A DNA stretch of 64,000 nucleotides from Clostridia bacterium (lineage in GTDB: Bacteria > Bacillota > Clostridia > Christensenellales > Borkfalkiaceae), in contig CAAGDF010000003.1 in NCBI GenBank assembly GCA_900768525.1, positions 14,581-78,580 of the forward strand, written 5' to 3'. Made by a program: the position numbers and the translations under genes. The notes under the pieces are model-generated. The model did no database searches. It saw nothing but the letters and a program-made list of their open reading frames with translations, and was not told where the DNA came from. Positions 16,975 to 25,563 of the stretch are shown here, piece by piece. The first letter of the stretch is position 1, and the number at the start of each line of letters is the position of its first letter.

Positions 16975-17925
16975 ATGAAAAAGTACGAAAATTATTTAAT
17001 AACAGGCTTGGACGGCGGCACGTTTTTCAGCGCGGCGATGCTTGTAAATCTCTTGCTGTCGCTCGTGTTGTCGCTTATTTTGCAACTGACGGGCGCAGCT
17101 GCGGACAGCGCGTTTTTAGAAAGTTACGGCTATACTTACTTAAACTTCCTCGTATCGCCCGTGGCTATTGCGGCAACGCTTTTTTACGCCCGCCAAAAAT
17201 GCAAGCTGAATCTTGTCCGTTCGGTTTCGTCGAGTCGCGCGGGACTTAAATTCTACGGTATTGCCGCGCTTTTGTTCGTCGGCTCGATGGCGGGGCTTTC
17301 GGGGCTTAACACGCTGTTCGTGGAATGGCTCAATAAACTTGTGGGGTATACGCCGAAGTCGCTTAACATACCCGGTTCGGGGTTTGGCAACTTTTTGCTT
17401 TGCACTTTAATAATTTGCATTATTCCCGCTTTTTTTGAAGAGCTTTTGTTCCGCGGCGTAGTGCTTAACGGCGTAAAACGGCTTGGAGACGTGTTTGCCG
17501 CGCTCGTTACGGGCGGATTGTTTTGCCTGTACCACCACAGCCCGCAGCAAACAATTTATCAGTTTATTTTAGGCGTGCTGTTCGGTTTGCTTGCAATAAA
17601 AAGCGGTTCTATAATTCCGTCGATGCTGTTCCACTTTCTCAACAATTTTTATATCATCGTCGGCTATTATATCTGGGGCGAAGAGTTGGCTTTGCCTACC
17701 GCCGCAACCGTAATAATTATTATAGTCGGGCTTATCGTTCTTGCTCTTGGTCTTGTACTGCTTATTAAGAGCAAGAAACCCGAAGCCGAGGAAAATATTA
17801 AAAACGACTTTTTAAAAATTGCCGATAAGCACGAAGAAAGAAAAGCGTTTCTGATATCTTCCGCAGTCGGCGCGGCCGCTTGCATAGTGCTGTGGATTAC
17901 CGAACTCGTCGCATACATAAGTTAG
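16975..17925 (+). CDS. CPBP family intramembrane glutamic endopeptidase
   Basis: A 316-residue membrane protein of the CPBP (Abi/CAAX-like) protease family. The catalytic motifs are clear: EELLFRG with E155-E156 and R160, the double histidine HH at 187-188, and HFLNN with H220 and N223-N224. About eight membrane helices are visible, followed by a charged region and a final hydrophobic segment. I chose the ATG at 16975 (MKKYENYL) over a TTG at 16921, whose extra 18 residues are basic and unlike the family. Functions in the family range from prenyl-protein processing to bacteriocin immunity; nothing here decides. Confidence 0.88.
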   Translation: MKKYENYLITGLDGGTFFSAAMLVNLLLSLVLSLILQLTGAAADSAFLESYGYTYLNFLVSPVAIAATLFYARQKCKLNLVRSVSSSRAGLKFYGIAALLFVGSMAGLSGLNTLFVEWLNKLVGYTPKSLNIPGSGFGNFLLCTLIICIIPAFFEELLFRGVVLNGVKRLGDVFAALVTGGLFCLYHHSPQQTIYQFILGVLFGLLAIKSGSIIPSMLFHFLNNFYIIVGYYIWGEELALPTAATVIIIIVGLIVLALGLVLLIKSKKPEAEENIKNDFLKIADKHEERKAFLISSAVGAAACIVLWITELVAYIS

Positions 17926-17934
17926 CCGAAATAT

Positions 17935-17954
17935 GCGATAATCGACTTATAGGC
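17935..17954 (+). repeat. Dispersed element copy D
   Basis: Perfect core GCGATAATCGACTTATAGGC, ten bases after the CPBP stop codon, followed by GGGCTTTTT. Confidence 0.85.
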
Positions 17955-18002
17955 GGGCTTTTTAATAAAAACAAATAAGAACGAAAAAAAACAACCAAAA
18001 GC

Positions 18003-18022
18003 GCGATAATCGACTTATAGGC
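18003..18022 (+). repeat. Dispersed element copy E
   Basis: Perfect core, identical to copy D and 68 bases from it in the same orientation. AAAAG lies just upstream and CTTTT downstream. It sits about 30 bases before the rlmH start. Confidence 0.85.
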
Positions 18023-18053
18023 AGACTTTTAATAAAAAGGGTATATTTTTGGT

Positions 18054-18515
18054 ATGTATAAAATCAATTTGGTGGTCGTTGGTAAAGTCAAAGAAAAGTA
18101 TTTTGCAGACGCTGTTAAAGAGTACGAAAAGCGGCTTTCCCGTTTTTGCGAATTTAAAATTTACGAATGCAAGGAGTGCGGAGGTGAGGACGCTGCGCCC
18201 GAAGTCGCATTAAAAAAGGAGAGCGAGGAGATTCTGAAAAAACTCGGCGGTTACGTCTTTGTAATGGCAATCGAGGGTAAGCAATGCGACTCGGCTGCGT
18301 TTTCCGAAAAACTGCTTAAAATAAAAGATACCGTCGGCGAAGCGACTTTTGTAATCGGCTCGTCCTACGGCATTTCGGACGGCGTAAAAGCCAAAGCCGA
18401 CGAACTTATATCGTTTTCTAAAATGACTTTTCCGCACACGCTTTTCCGCGTGATGCTCACCGAGCAGATCTACCGCGCGTTTATGATCGGCGGCGGAGGG
18501 AAATATCACAAATAA
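18054..18515 (+). CDS. rlmH: 23S rRNA (pseudouridine1915-N3)-methyltransferase RlmH
   Basis: A 153-residue SPOUT methyltransferase of standard RlmH size. The SAM-binding knot is seen in FVIGSSYGISDGVKAKADELISFS followed by MTFPHTLFRVMLTEQIYRAFMI, and the family-specific GGGKYHK closes the protein. It modifies helix 69 of the large ribosomal subunit in assembled ribosomes. The ATG follows the dispersed element copy E closely. tadA lies 25 bases downstream, so translation-related genes are grouped. Confidence 0.95.
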   Translation: MYKINLVVVGKVKEKYFADAVKEYEKRLSRFCEFKIYECKECGGEDAAPEVALKKESEEILKKLGGYVFVMAIEGKQCDSAAFSEKLLKIKDTVGEATFVIGSSYGISDGVKAKADELISFSKMTFPHTLFRVMLTEQIYRAFMIGGGGKYHK

Positions 18516-18540
18516 ATTTTTGCACGATGGGTGTGTATAA

Positions 18541-19059
18541 ATGATAAAGACAAACGGATTGAGGCAATCCGCAAAACAGATAGAAAAACTTAAAAAACTC
18601 GAAGAAGAGCAGCGAATGACCGACGAAAAGTTCATGCGGCTTGCCATAGAGCAAGCGGAAATCGCTAAATTTCTCGGCGAAGTTCCCGTCGGGGCGGTAA
18701 TAGTAAAGGACGGCGAGGTTATTGCGTCAGCCTGTAACCGCAAGGAAACCGACGATTGCGCCTTAAGCCACGCCGAAATAAACGCCATTACGGAAGCGTC
18801 GAAAAAACTCGGCTGGCGGCTTGACGGCTGCGATATTTACGTTACGTTAGAGCCTTGCGCAATGTGCGCGGGCGCGATAATTTCCGCGCGTATACGGCGC
18901 GTCGTGTTCGGCGCGAGCGAGCCGAAATCGGGTTTTTTCGGCAGCGCGGCGGATTTATCAAAAATCTCGGGGCTTAATCATTCGGTAGAAATCGTCGGCG
19001 GCGTGTGTTCAGATGCTTGCCAAAAAATCCTCACCGACTTTTTCGGCTGCAGAAGATAA
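18541..19059 (+). CDS. tadA: tRNA adenosine(34) deaminase TadA
   Basis: A 172-residue zinc deaminase. The HAE motif is at 77-79 and PCAMC at 105-109; an active-site GEVPVGAVIV stretch precedes them. TadA converts A34 to inosine in tRNA-Arg(ACG). The start is uncertain: ATG 18541 gives a charged 25-residue tail (KKLEEEQR), while ATG 18616 (MTDEKFMRLA) gives the canonical length of 147. Neither has a strong ribosome site. The surrounding genes (rlmH, prs, pth) agree with a translation role. Confidence 0.9.
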   Translation: MIKTNGLRQSAKQIEKLKKLEEEQRMTDEKFMRLAIEQAEIAKFLGEVPVGAVIVKDGEVIASACNRKETDDCALSHAEINAITEASKKLGWRLDGCDIYVTLEPCAMCAGAIISARIRRVVFGASEPKSGFFGSAADLSKISGLNHSVEIVGGVCSDACQKILTDFFGCRR

Positions 19060-19124
19060 ATTGTGCGTTATATGCGGCATAAATAAAAAGGCGTAAGTAA
19101 AATTGCAAATCGCGAGTCAATAAG

Positions 19125-19153
19125 TTGACTATTTTTTGTTTTTCATTTATGAT
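19125..19153 (+). promoter_or_regulatory. Promoter of prs
   Basis: TTGACT, 17-base spacer, TATGAT, about 65 bases before the prs start codon. Confidence 0.75.
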
Positions 19154-19219
19154 AAATACGTATTGAAAAAAGACCGAATCGAGTCATAGAAACTCGTTCG
19201 ATCCATATCGGAGGTCGTT

Positions 19220-20191
19220 ATGATTACACACAGCACAGAGATTAAGATTTTTTCGGGTAATTCGAACAAGCCTCTGTCCGAAGCGATTGCGAAAGAGCTT
19301 AACAAACCGTTGAGCGATATCGAAGTCGGGCATTTTTCGGACGGGGAGACCAGCGTTCACATAGGCGAAACCGTCAGAGGACGCGACGTATTTATTATTC
19401 AATCGACCAGCTCTCCCGTCAACGAAAATTTGATGGAACTCCTCGTTTGTATCGACGCATTGCGCCGCGCATCCGCAGGACGTATTACGGCAGTTATTCC
19501 TTATTTCGGATATGCCAGACAGGACAGAAAGGCTCGCCCGCGTGATCCTATCACGGCTAAACTCGTTGCAGATATTATCACTTCCGCCGGAGCGGACAGA
19601 ATTTTAACCATAGACCTCCACGCTCCTCAGATTCAGGGTTTCTTCGATATTCCCGTAGATCATCTCGAGGGCGGTCCGATACTGTACAAGCATTTTAAAA
19701 GCAAAGTAAACGAAGATTTTGTTGTGGTTTCGCCCGACGTAGGCAGCGTTTCGCGCGCACGCACGGCGGCATCCATTCTTAATTGCCCCATAGCGATTAT
19801 CGATAAGCGCAGACCTCGCGCAAATCAGGTTCAGATAATGAACATTATCGGCGACGTAAAAGGCAAAACTTGCCTCCTCGTCGACGATATGATCGATACC
19901 GCAGGCACTATTTGCGAGGGCGCGCAGGCTCTTGCCGATTTCGGTGCTAAGGAAATTTACGCTTGCTGTACGCATGCCGTGTTCTCGGGCCCTGCGATAG
20001 AGCGTATTCAAAAATCGCCCATCAAAAAGATCGTCGTGCTCGATACGATAGACCTTCCCGAAGAAAAGCGTATCGATAAAATCGAGGTGCTTTCCATTGC
20101 GAAATTGCTTGCAAAGGCAATCAATAACATTTACCTCGACCAGAAGATGAGCGAGGTTTACAAAAACAGCGATACCGATAACAACAACTGA
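19220..20191 (+). CDS. prs: Ribose-phosphate pyrophosphokinase
   Basis: A 323-residue class I PRPP synthetase. Visible motifs are FSDGETSV near residue 36, the flexible-loop segment [21 protein letters not shown] (about 95-115), and the PRPP-binding DDMIDTAGT. It makes PRPP from ribose-5-phosphate and ATP for nucleotide, His and Trp synthesis. GGAGGT lies seven bases before the ATG. The order prs-pth-mfd is the usual one near spoVG in Bacillota. Confidence 0.96.
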   Translation: MITHSTEIKIFSGNSNKPLSEAIAKELNKPLSDIEVGHFSDGETSVHIGETVRGRDVFIIQSTSSPVNENLMELLVCIDALRRASAGRITAVIPYFGYARQDRKARPRDPITAKLVADIITSAGADRILTIDLHAPQIQGFFDIPVDHLEGGPILYKHFKSKVNEDFVVVSPDVGSVSRARTAASILNCPIAIIDKRRPRANQVQIMNIIGDVKGKTCLLVDDMIDTAGTICEGAQALADFGAKEIYACCTHAVFSGPAIERIQKSPIKKIVVLDTIDLPEEKRIDKIEVLSIAKLLAKAINNIYLDQKMSEVYKNSDTDNNN

Positions 20192-20222
20192 TTGTTAGTC
20201 GGCGTCGGTTGCACAGGCTTAT

Positions 20223-20789
20223 ATGAAAATGATTTTCGGGCTGGGTAATCCCGGCGAAAAGTACGCTTTGAATTATCATAACCTTGGGTTTATGGTTATA
20301 GACATTCTTGCCGAGCGGCTCAACGTAACGACTTTTAAAAAAGAAAAAAACGGGCTTTGCGCCACCGTGTTCATCGGAGGCGAAAAGACGTTGCTTATAA
20401 AACCGCTTACGTTTATGAACGCCAGCGGCGATTGCGTAAAACCTTTTGTCGATTACTACAACGTTAAAACCTCGGATATTCTCGTTATATACGACGATAT
20501 CGATATAGATAAAGGCGGTATTCGTTTTCGTCCGCACGGTTCGTCGGGTACGCATAACGGTATGCGCAGCATTGTTTCAAGGCTTAACAGCGAAGATTTT
20601 CCACGCCTCCGCATAGGCTCGAAGAATACAAATCCCGCAATTCCGCTTATCGATTACGTTCTTATGAATATTCCCGCCGAAGAAAAAACCGTAATTTTGC
20701 CGGCTTTGAATAAAGCTGCCGATTGCGCCGAAGATTTCGCCGCCGGCGTCGAATTCGATAAACTCTCGTGCAAGTATAACGCACGCTGA
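20223..20789 (+). CDS. pth: Peptidyl-tRNA hydrolase
   Basis: A 188-residue protein with GLGNPGEKYALNYHNLGF at the N-terminus; His19 is the expected catalytic base. Also present are the LIKPLTFMNASG segment and the YDDIDIDKGGIRFRPHGSSGTHNGMRSI block. Pth releases peptides from prematurely dropped peptidyl-tRNAs. It follows prs by 31 bases and is followed by a terminator. Confidence 0.95.
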   Translation: MKMIFGLGNPGEKYALNYHNLGFMVIDILAERLNVTTFKKEKNGLCATVFIGGEKTLLIKPLTFMNASGDCVKPFVDYYNVKTSDILVIYDDIDIDKGGIRFRPHGSSGTHNGMRSIVSRLNSEDFPRLRIGSKNTNPAIPLIDYVLMNIPAEEKTVILPALNKAADCAEDFAAGVEFDKLSCKYNAR

Positions 20790-20805
20790 ACTTAAAAACG
20801 ACTAG

Positions 20806-20851
20806 AAAGGTTGCAAATCTATCGAAGGAAGGTAGGAATGTAACCTTTTTT
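20806..20851 (+). terminator. Terminator of prs-pth
   Basis: AAAGGTTGC and GTAACCTTT form the outer stem, with an inner CTATC/GGTAG pairing, followed by six T. Confidence 0.75.
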
Positions 20852-20930
20852 AGCCGAAAAATGTTTCACTAGACGCGCGTAATTAAATCACGGGCTTTTC
20901 CCAATTCGGGTGCGCTGTATGTCGAAATAA

Positions 20931-21098
20931 AAGCTTTCCCCTTCGGGGAGAGTGGCTTTTACGAGTAAAACGAGTAAAAGACGAGAGAGGATAAAAAAAG
21001 CCGATGCTTAAAAAACAGCTCTTCCAACAAGGACTGCGAATTATCAAAACAATCCTCTTCAGTCGCTACGCGACAGCTTCCCCGACAGGGGAAGCCTT
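20931..21098. repeat. Structured intergenic repeat, MITE- or REP-like
   Basis: About 170 bases with degenerate inverted ends: a left end AAGCTTTCCCC...GGGGAGAG continuing to GAGAGAGGAT, and a right end ATCCTCTTC...GCTTCCCC-GACA-GGGGAAGC. Internal perfect hairpins are GTCGC-TAC-GCGAC and GCTTCCCC-GACA-GGGGAAGC, and short direct repeats ACGAGTAAA lie near the left end. No reading frame is carried. It resembles the recurring GGGGAAG intergenic repeats seen in many gut Clostridia genomes; that comparison is from memory. Confidence 0.6.
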
Positions 21099-21121
21099 GT
21101 AGTTTTATTTTACAAATACCT

Positions 21122-21141
21122 GCCTATAAGTCGATTATCGC
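21122..21141 (-). repeat. Dispersed element copy F
   Basis: Perfect core in reverse (GCCTATAAGTCGATTATCGC), followed by CACTTTT, 18 bases before the mfd start codon. It would lie in the mfd leader mRNA. Confidence 0.85.
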
Positions 21142-21159
21142 CACTTTTAAGTAAAAATA

Positions 21160-24100
21160 ATGGCAAAATCGATTATGTTGGATAAATATCTGCAAGCCGA
21201 AAATTTAGGCGAAAATTTCATAACTCTCAAAGAAAATGTCCGCAGTGGGGTTCCTACCGCGGTTTTTGGCGTACAATCAGCCGAAAAATATCATCTTGCG
21301 GCAATGCTCGATTTGCCTGTTATTTACATCGCGCGTGACGGGCTTATTGCCAAAAACGCAGCCAAAGAACTGCGCGCTTTAAGCGGGAAAAACGGAGTAT
21401 ATCTTCCTGCCAAGGACGATGTTTTATTATATAACAAAGCGTTCAACAAGGACGCGTATTACGAACGCATTACCGCGCTGTATCGTTTAACTAAAGGGGT
21501 AGATTTCGTAACTTGCACGTTTGAAGCTCTTTTGCAGTTAATGCCGGATAAAATCGAAGGTATAGAACTTAAAACGGGCGGAGAATATGATTTGACCGAA
21601 CTGTGCGCCTGCCTTGTGCGTATGGGGTATACCCGCGTGGACGAGGTGGACGGTAAGGGGCGTTTTTCTCTTCGCGGTGATATTTTGCAGGTTTTTTCGG
21701 TGAACTATGACGTTCCCGTCCGCATTGACTTTTTCGGCGACGAGATAGAAAAAATGGTCTATTTCGACGCGTCTGGCGCGGTCGGCGGCGAAACTAAAAA
21801 GATTACGATTTTGCCGACCGTTGATTTTGCTATCGATCCCGCCGAAAAAGCTACGATAAAACATGCCTTGAAAGAGGGTGTGCGCGCGTTCGGCACTCAA
21901 ATTTACGCTGCGCGTGCGCGCGACATAGCAAGCGAACTTACCGAAACGTTGGATAACGACGTTTGCGATCCGTCGCTGTCGTTTGTCCTGCCGCTGCTTT
22001 CTTGCATGAAAGGCAGTATCCGCAAGTTTATGGGCGAGGATGCCGTAGTAGTTTACGACGAGTGCAAAATGCTTAGAGATTCGCTTGACGGCGCGCTTAA
22101 AGAATTTGCCGACCGCCGTATTTCGCTTGCGGCAAACGGCGAAAGTTTCAACTTTTCCGCAGGACAATACAAAACGCCCGAGGCGTTGTTTAAGGAACTC
22201 GACCTTCCGCGCAAACTTGCGCTTCAAAGTTTAACCTCGCAAATCGCGTTTTTCAATCCGCTTAAAACAATGCGGTTCAACTGCACGCTCGTGCCGCGCT
22301 ATGCGCTTAAGCCCGACGACTTTTTCGATGACGTAAAAAGTTGGAAAATCACGGGCTATAAAGTTCTGGTGTGCTGCGGCAACGGCGAGCGCGCCGCGCG
22401 TTTGCACGGTTATCTTGAAGATAAGAAGATTTTTTCCGATTTAGGCGATAATTTTCCCGCCGATTTTTCCGGCGTTAAGATAACGAGTTTTTATCTTGCG
22501 AACGGCTTTATTTACCACGACGCAAAACTTGCGGTAATCGGCACTAACGATTTATACTCGCGCAAGGAAACGCAAAAGAAGATCAAGCGCAAGAGCGGCG
22601 ACGTATACTACGCGCCCGAGGTAGGCGATTACTGTGTGCATGAAAAACACGGCATCGGTATCGTACGCGGTGTGGAACGCATAACCACTACCGACAGCAC
22701 CAAAGATTACGTTGCCATTGAGTACCGCGGCGGCGATATGCTTTACGTCGGCGTGGACAGAATGGACTGCCTTACAAAATACATGGGCGGAGAGGAAAAA
22801 CCCTCGCTTTCCAAACTCGGAGGACAGGAGTTTGAAAAGATCAAGGAACGCGTAAAAGCGTCTATCGCCAAACTTACCATAAACTTAAAACAGCTGTACC
22901 GCAACCGCAGGGAAGCCAAAGGTTTTGCGTTTTTGCCCGACGACGGCATGATGCGCGAGTTCGAGGAAGCGTTCCCGTTTGAAGAAACCGAAGATCAGCT
23001 GACCTCTATCGAAGAGATTAAAAAAGATATGGAAAGCACGCGCGTTATGGACAGGCTGCTTTGCGGCGACGTCGGCTACGGAAAGACGGAAGTCGCTTTG
23101 CGTGCGGCGTTCAAGGCGATAGAGTCGGGCAAGCAGGTCGCTTTTATCGCGCCTACCACCATTCTTGTCGAGCAGCATTATATGAACGCGCTCGAGCGGT
23201 TCAAGGATTTTGCGGTGAGAATCGCCGTACTTGACAGGTTCAGAACGACCTCAGAACAGTCCAAAACGTTGTTCGACCTCGAAGACGGTAAGATAGACAT
23301 GGTAATCGGCACGCACAGGCTGTTTTCAAAGGACGTAAAATTCAAAGATTTAGGATTGCTTATTCTCGACGAGGAGCAGCGGTTCGGCGTGGAGCATAAA
23401 GAAAAACTCAAACTGCTCAAAGAAAACGTGGATACGCTCACGCTGTCGGCAACGCCTATTCCGAGAACGCTGCATATGTCGCTTACGGGTATACGCGATA
23501 TAAGCATAATCAACACACCGCCCACGCAGCGCATACCGGTGCAAATTTTCGTAACCGAAGAAACCGACGCACTTATTCATGATGCAATTTCAAAAGAGCT
23601 GGCGCGCGGCGGTCAGGCATTCATTTTGTACAACAGCGTCGAGAGCATTTCGGCTTTTGCGGCGCGCGTGCGCGAACTCATACCCGAAGCGCGGGTAGTT
23701 ATCGGGCACGGGCAAATGCAGGAACGGCAGCTTGAAGAAAACGTAATGGCGTTCTACCGCGGTGAGTACGATGTACTCGTTGCGACGACCATAATCGAAA
23801 ACGGAATAGATTTGCCCAATGCGAACACGCTCATTGTAATCGACGCCGACAAACTCGGACTTTCCACGTTGTATCAGTTAAAAGGCAGGGTGGGCAGAAG
23901 CGATCGTATGGCGCGCGCGTATTTTACTTATAAAGAAAATAAGGTCATAACCGATATCGCGTTCAAGCGATTGTCTGCGCTCACCGAATTTTCTGAGTTC
24001 GGCAGCGGTTTTAAAATCGCCATGCGCGACCTTGAAATTCGAGGCGCGGGCAACGTGCTCGGCAAAGAACAGCACGGGCATATGGAAAAAATCGGTTACG

Positions 24101-24612
24101 AACTGTATACGAAACTATTAAAAGAGCAGTTGGGCGAGGTAACCAAAAACTTTGAAACCGAACTCGATATCGGCGTTTCGGCATTCATATCCGAGCAGTA
24201 TATCGCCGCGGAAGCCATGCGAATGGACGCGTACAAGCAAATCGCGGAAATCGCATGCAAAGCCGACGAAGACAGAGTAACCGAAAGTCTGACGGTAAAC
24301 TACGGCGCGTTGCCGATCGAGGCGTATAATCTTATTAAGATTGCAAAACTTAAAGCGTTGTGCGGTAAGTTCGAGATAATTAAAGCGGAACTTAAGAAAA
24401 AAGTTTGCAGGTTCATATTTAAAAATCTCAATTCGTTGTCTATCGGCGGAATTATGGACGCGCTCGGCAGCGGACAGACTTCGGCAAAACTCGCTTTCGG
24501 CAATAATCCCGAAATCATGTTTGCAACCGACGGCAAAGAACCCGACGTTTTGCTTGACGAAATGACTGAATTCTTGTTATTATCTTGCATGGAAAAGACG
24601 GGGTTGGAATAA
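21160..24612 (+). CDS. mfd: Transcription-repair coupling factor Mfd
   Basis: A 1150-residue protein with the full Mfd plan: a UvrB-like N-terminal module (about 1-330), an RNA-polymerase-interacting CarD-like domain (about 487-550, VGDYCVHEKHGIGIV), a RecG-like helicase with Walker A GDVGYGKT at 636-643 and DEEQ at 737-740, motif VI-like LYQLKGRVGRSDR, and the C-terminal D7 domain. It removes stalled RNA polymerase at lesions and recruits UvrA. No strong ribosome site is seen before the ATG; a dispersed element lies directly upstream. It follows pth, as in other Bacillota. Confidence 0.97.
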   Translation: MAKSIMLDKYLQAENLGENFITLKENVRSGVPTAVFGVQSAEKYHLAAMLDLPVIYIARDGLIAKNAAKELRALSGKNGVYLPAKDDVLLYNKAFNKDAYYERITALYRLTKGVDFVTCTFEALLQLMPDKIEGIELKTGGEYDLTELCACLVRMGYTRVDEVDGKGRFSLRGDILQVFSVNYDVPVRIDFFGDEIEKMVYFDASGAVGGETKKITILPTVDFAIDPAEKATIKHALKEGVRAFGTQIYAARARDIASELTETLDNDVCDPSLSFVLPLLSCMKGSIRKFMGEDAVVVYDECKMLRDSLDGALKEFADRRISLAANGESFNFSAGQYKTPEALFKELDLPRKLALQSLTSQIAFFNPLKTMRFNCTLVPRYALKPDDFFDDVKSWKITGYKVLVCCGNGERAARLHGYLEDKKIFSDLGDNFPADFSGVKITSFYLANGFIYHDAKLAVIGTNDLYSRKETQKKIKRKSGDVYYAPEVGDYCVHEKHGIGIVRGVERITTTDSTKDYVAIEYRGGDMLYVGVDRMDCLTKYMGGEEKPSLSKLGGQEFEKIKERVKASIAKLTINLKQLYRNRREAKGFAFLPDDGMMREFEEAFPFEETEDQLTSIEEIKKDMESTRVMDRLLCGDVGYGKTEVALRAAFKAIESGKQVAFIAPTTILVEQHYMNALERFKDFAVRIAVLDRFRTTSEQSKTLFDLEDGKIDMVIGTHRLFSKDVKFKDLGLLILDEEQRFGVEHKEKLKLLKENVDTLTLSATPIPRTLHMSLTGIRDISIINTPPTQRIPVQIFVTEETDALIHDAISKELARGGQAFILYNSVESISAFAARVRELIPEARVVIGHGQMQERQLEENVMAFYRGEYDVLVATTIIENGIDLPNANTLIVIDADKLGLSTLYQLKGRVGRSDRMARAYFTYKENKVITDIAFKRLSALTEFSEFGSGFKIAMRDLEIRGAGNVLGKEQHGHMEKIGYELYTKLLKEQLGEVTKNFETELDIGVSAFISEQYIAAEAMRMDAYKQIAEIACKADEDRVTESLTVNYGALPIEAYNLIKIAKLKALCGKFEIIKAELKKKVCRFIFKNLNSLSIGGIMDALGSGQTSAKLAFGNNPEIMFATDGKEPDVLLDEMTEFLLLSCMEKTGLE

Positions 24613-24623
24613 TATCAAAACAT

Positions 24624-24643
24624 TCGATAATCGACTTATAGAC
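24624..24643 (+). repeat. Dispersed element copy G
   Basis: TCGATAATCGACTTATAGAC, with two differences at the edges of the core. It lies 12 bases after the mfd stop and is flanked by CAAAA and TTTTG. Confidence 0.8.
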
Positions 24644-24683
24644 GGGCTTTTGTATTGTTTTATGTTGATTTGTGAGGTAACAT

Positions 24684-25532
24684 ATGATGAAAAAAAGAAC
24701 CGATTGTGTATTGACGGGCGAACGCGCGGAATTTTTTGCGAAAGATACCGAATACGTAAAGTGTACGTTCGAGGACGGCGAGTCTCCGCTTAAAGAAAGC
24801 AGTAACATAAGTCTTGATAACTGCACGTTCGGGTGGAAATATCCGCTGTGGTATTCCAAAAACGCGACAGTGAAAAACACTTTTTTCAACGAGTTTTCAA
24901 GATCGGGCATATGGTATGCTGAAAATTTAAAGATGCAGAACTGCAAAGTGGAATCGCCCAAGAATTTCCGCCGCTGCAATGGCGTTTATCTTGCCGACGT
25001 CGATTTTAAAAACGCGAGCGAAACGCTTTGGACTTGCGAAAACGTGCAACTTGAAAACGTGCGCGTGCACGGCGATTATTTCGGGATGAACAGCAAAAAT
25101 ATCGTTGCGAAAAACATAAAAATCGACGGAAACTATTGTTTTGACGGCGGCAGCGATATAGAAATTTCGGACAGCGTGTTAAACAGCAAGGATTCGTTCT
25201 GGAACGTTAAAAACGCAATCGTCAGAAATTGCACGATAATCGGCGAGTATATCGGGTGGAACTCTGAAAATCTTACGTTTATAAACTGCAAAATCGAAAG
25301 TCACCAGGGTTTTTGCTATATAAAAGGTTTAAAACTCATAAACTGCACGCTCGAAAACACCGATCTTGCGTTTGAATATTGTTCGGGCGTAGAAGCCGAT
25401 ATTATCGGCAGGGTGGACAGCGTTAAAAATCCTGTATCGGGTAGAATAGTTGCCGACGAATTCGGCGAGATTATTATGGAAAACGACAAGGTTGACGTAA
25501 CAAAAACGGCAATCGAAACGAGGAAGAAATAA
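24684..25532 (+). CDS. DUF3737 family right-handed beta-helix protein
   Basis: A 282-residue protein made of repeating short strands such as LDNCTFGW, VKNTFFNE, MQNCKVES, ISDSVLNS, VRNCTIIG and FINCKIES, spaced about 20 residues apart. That pattern is a right-handed parallel beta-helix and matches the DUF3737 family. There is no signal peptide, so it is cytoplasmic. Its biochemical role is not established. It precedes a MalY/PatB-type aminotransferase by 31 bases and is probably co-transcribed with it. GAGG lies ten bases before the ATG at 24687; the ATG at 24684 is the alternative. Confidence 0.85.
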   Translation: MMKKRTDCVLTGERAEFFAKDTEYVKCTFEDGESPLKESSNISLDNCTFGWKYPLWYSKNATVKNTFFNEFSRSGIWYAENLKMQNCKVESPKNFRRCNGVYLADVDFKNASETLWTCENVQLENVRVHGDYFGMNSKNIVAKNIKIDGNYCFDGGSDIEISDSVLNSKDSFWNVKNAIVRNCTIIGEYIGWNSENLTFINCKIESHQGFCYIKGLKLINCTLENTDLAFEYCSGVEADIIGRVDSVKNPVSGRIVADEFGEIIMENDKVDVTKTAIETRKK

Positions 25533-25563
25533 ATTTTGCGCAATTTGCGACAGGCGGGCGAGT

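Noticed and set aside
20931..21098. Structured region as a riboswitch for mfd
   Set aside because: The inverted ends and the lack of any known aptamer pattern favour a repeat element; mfd is not a usual riboswitch target.
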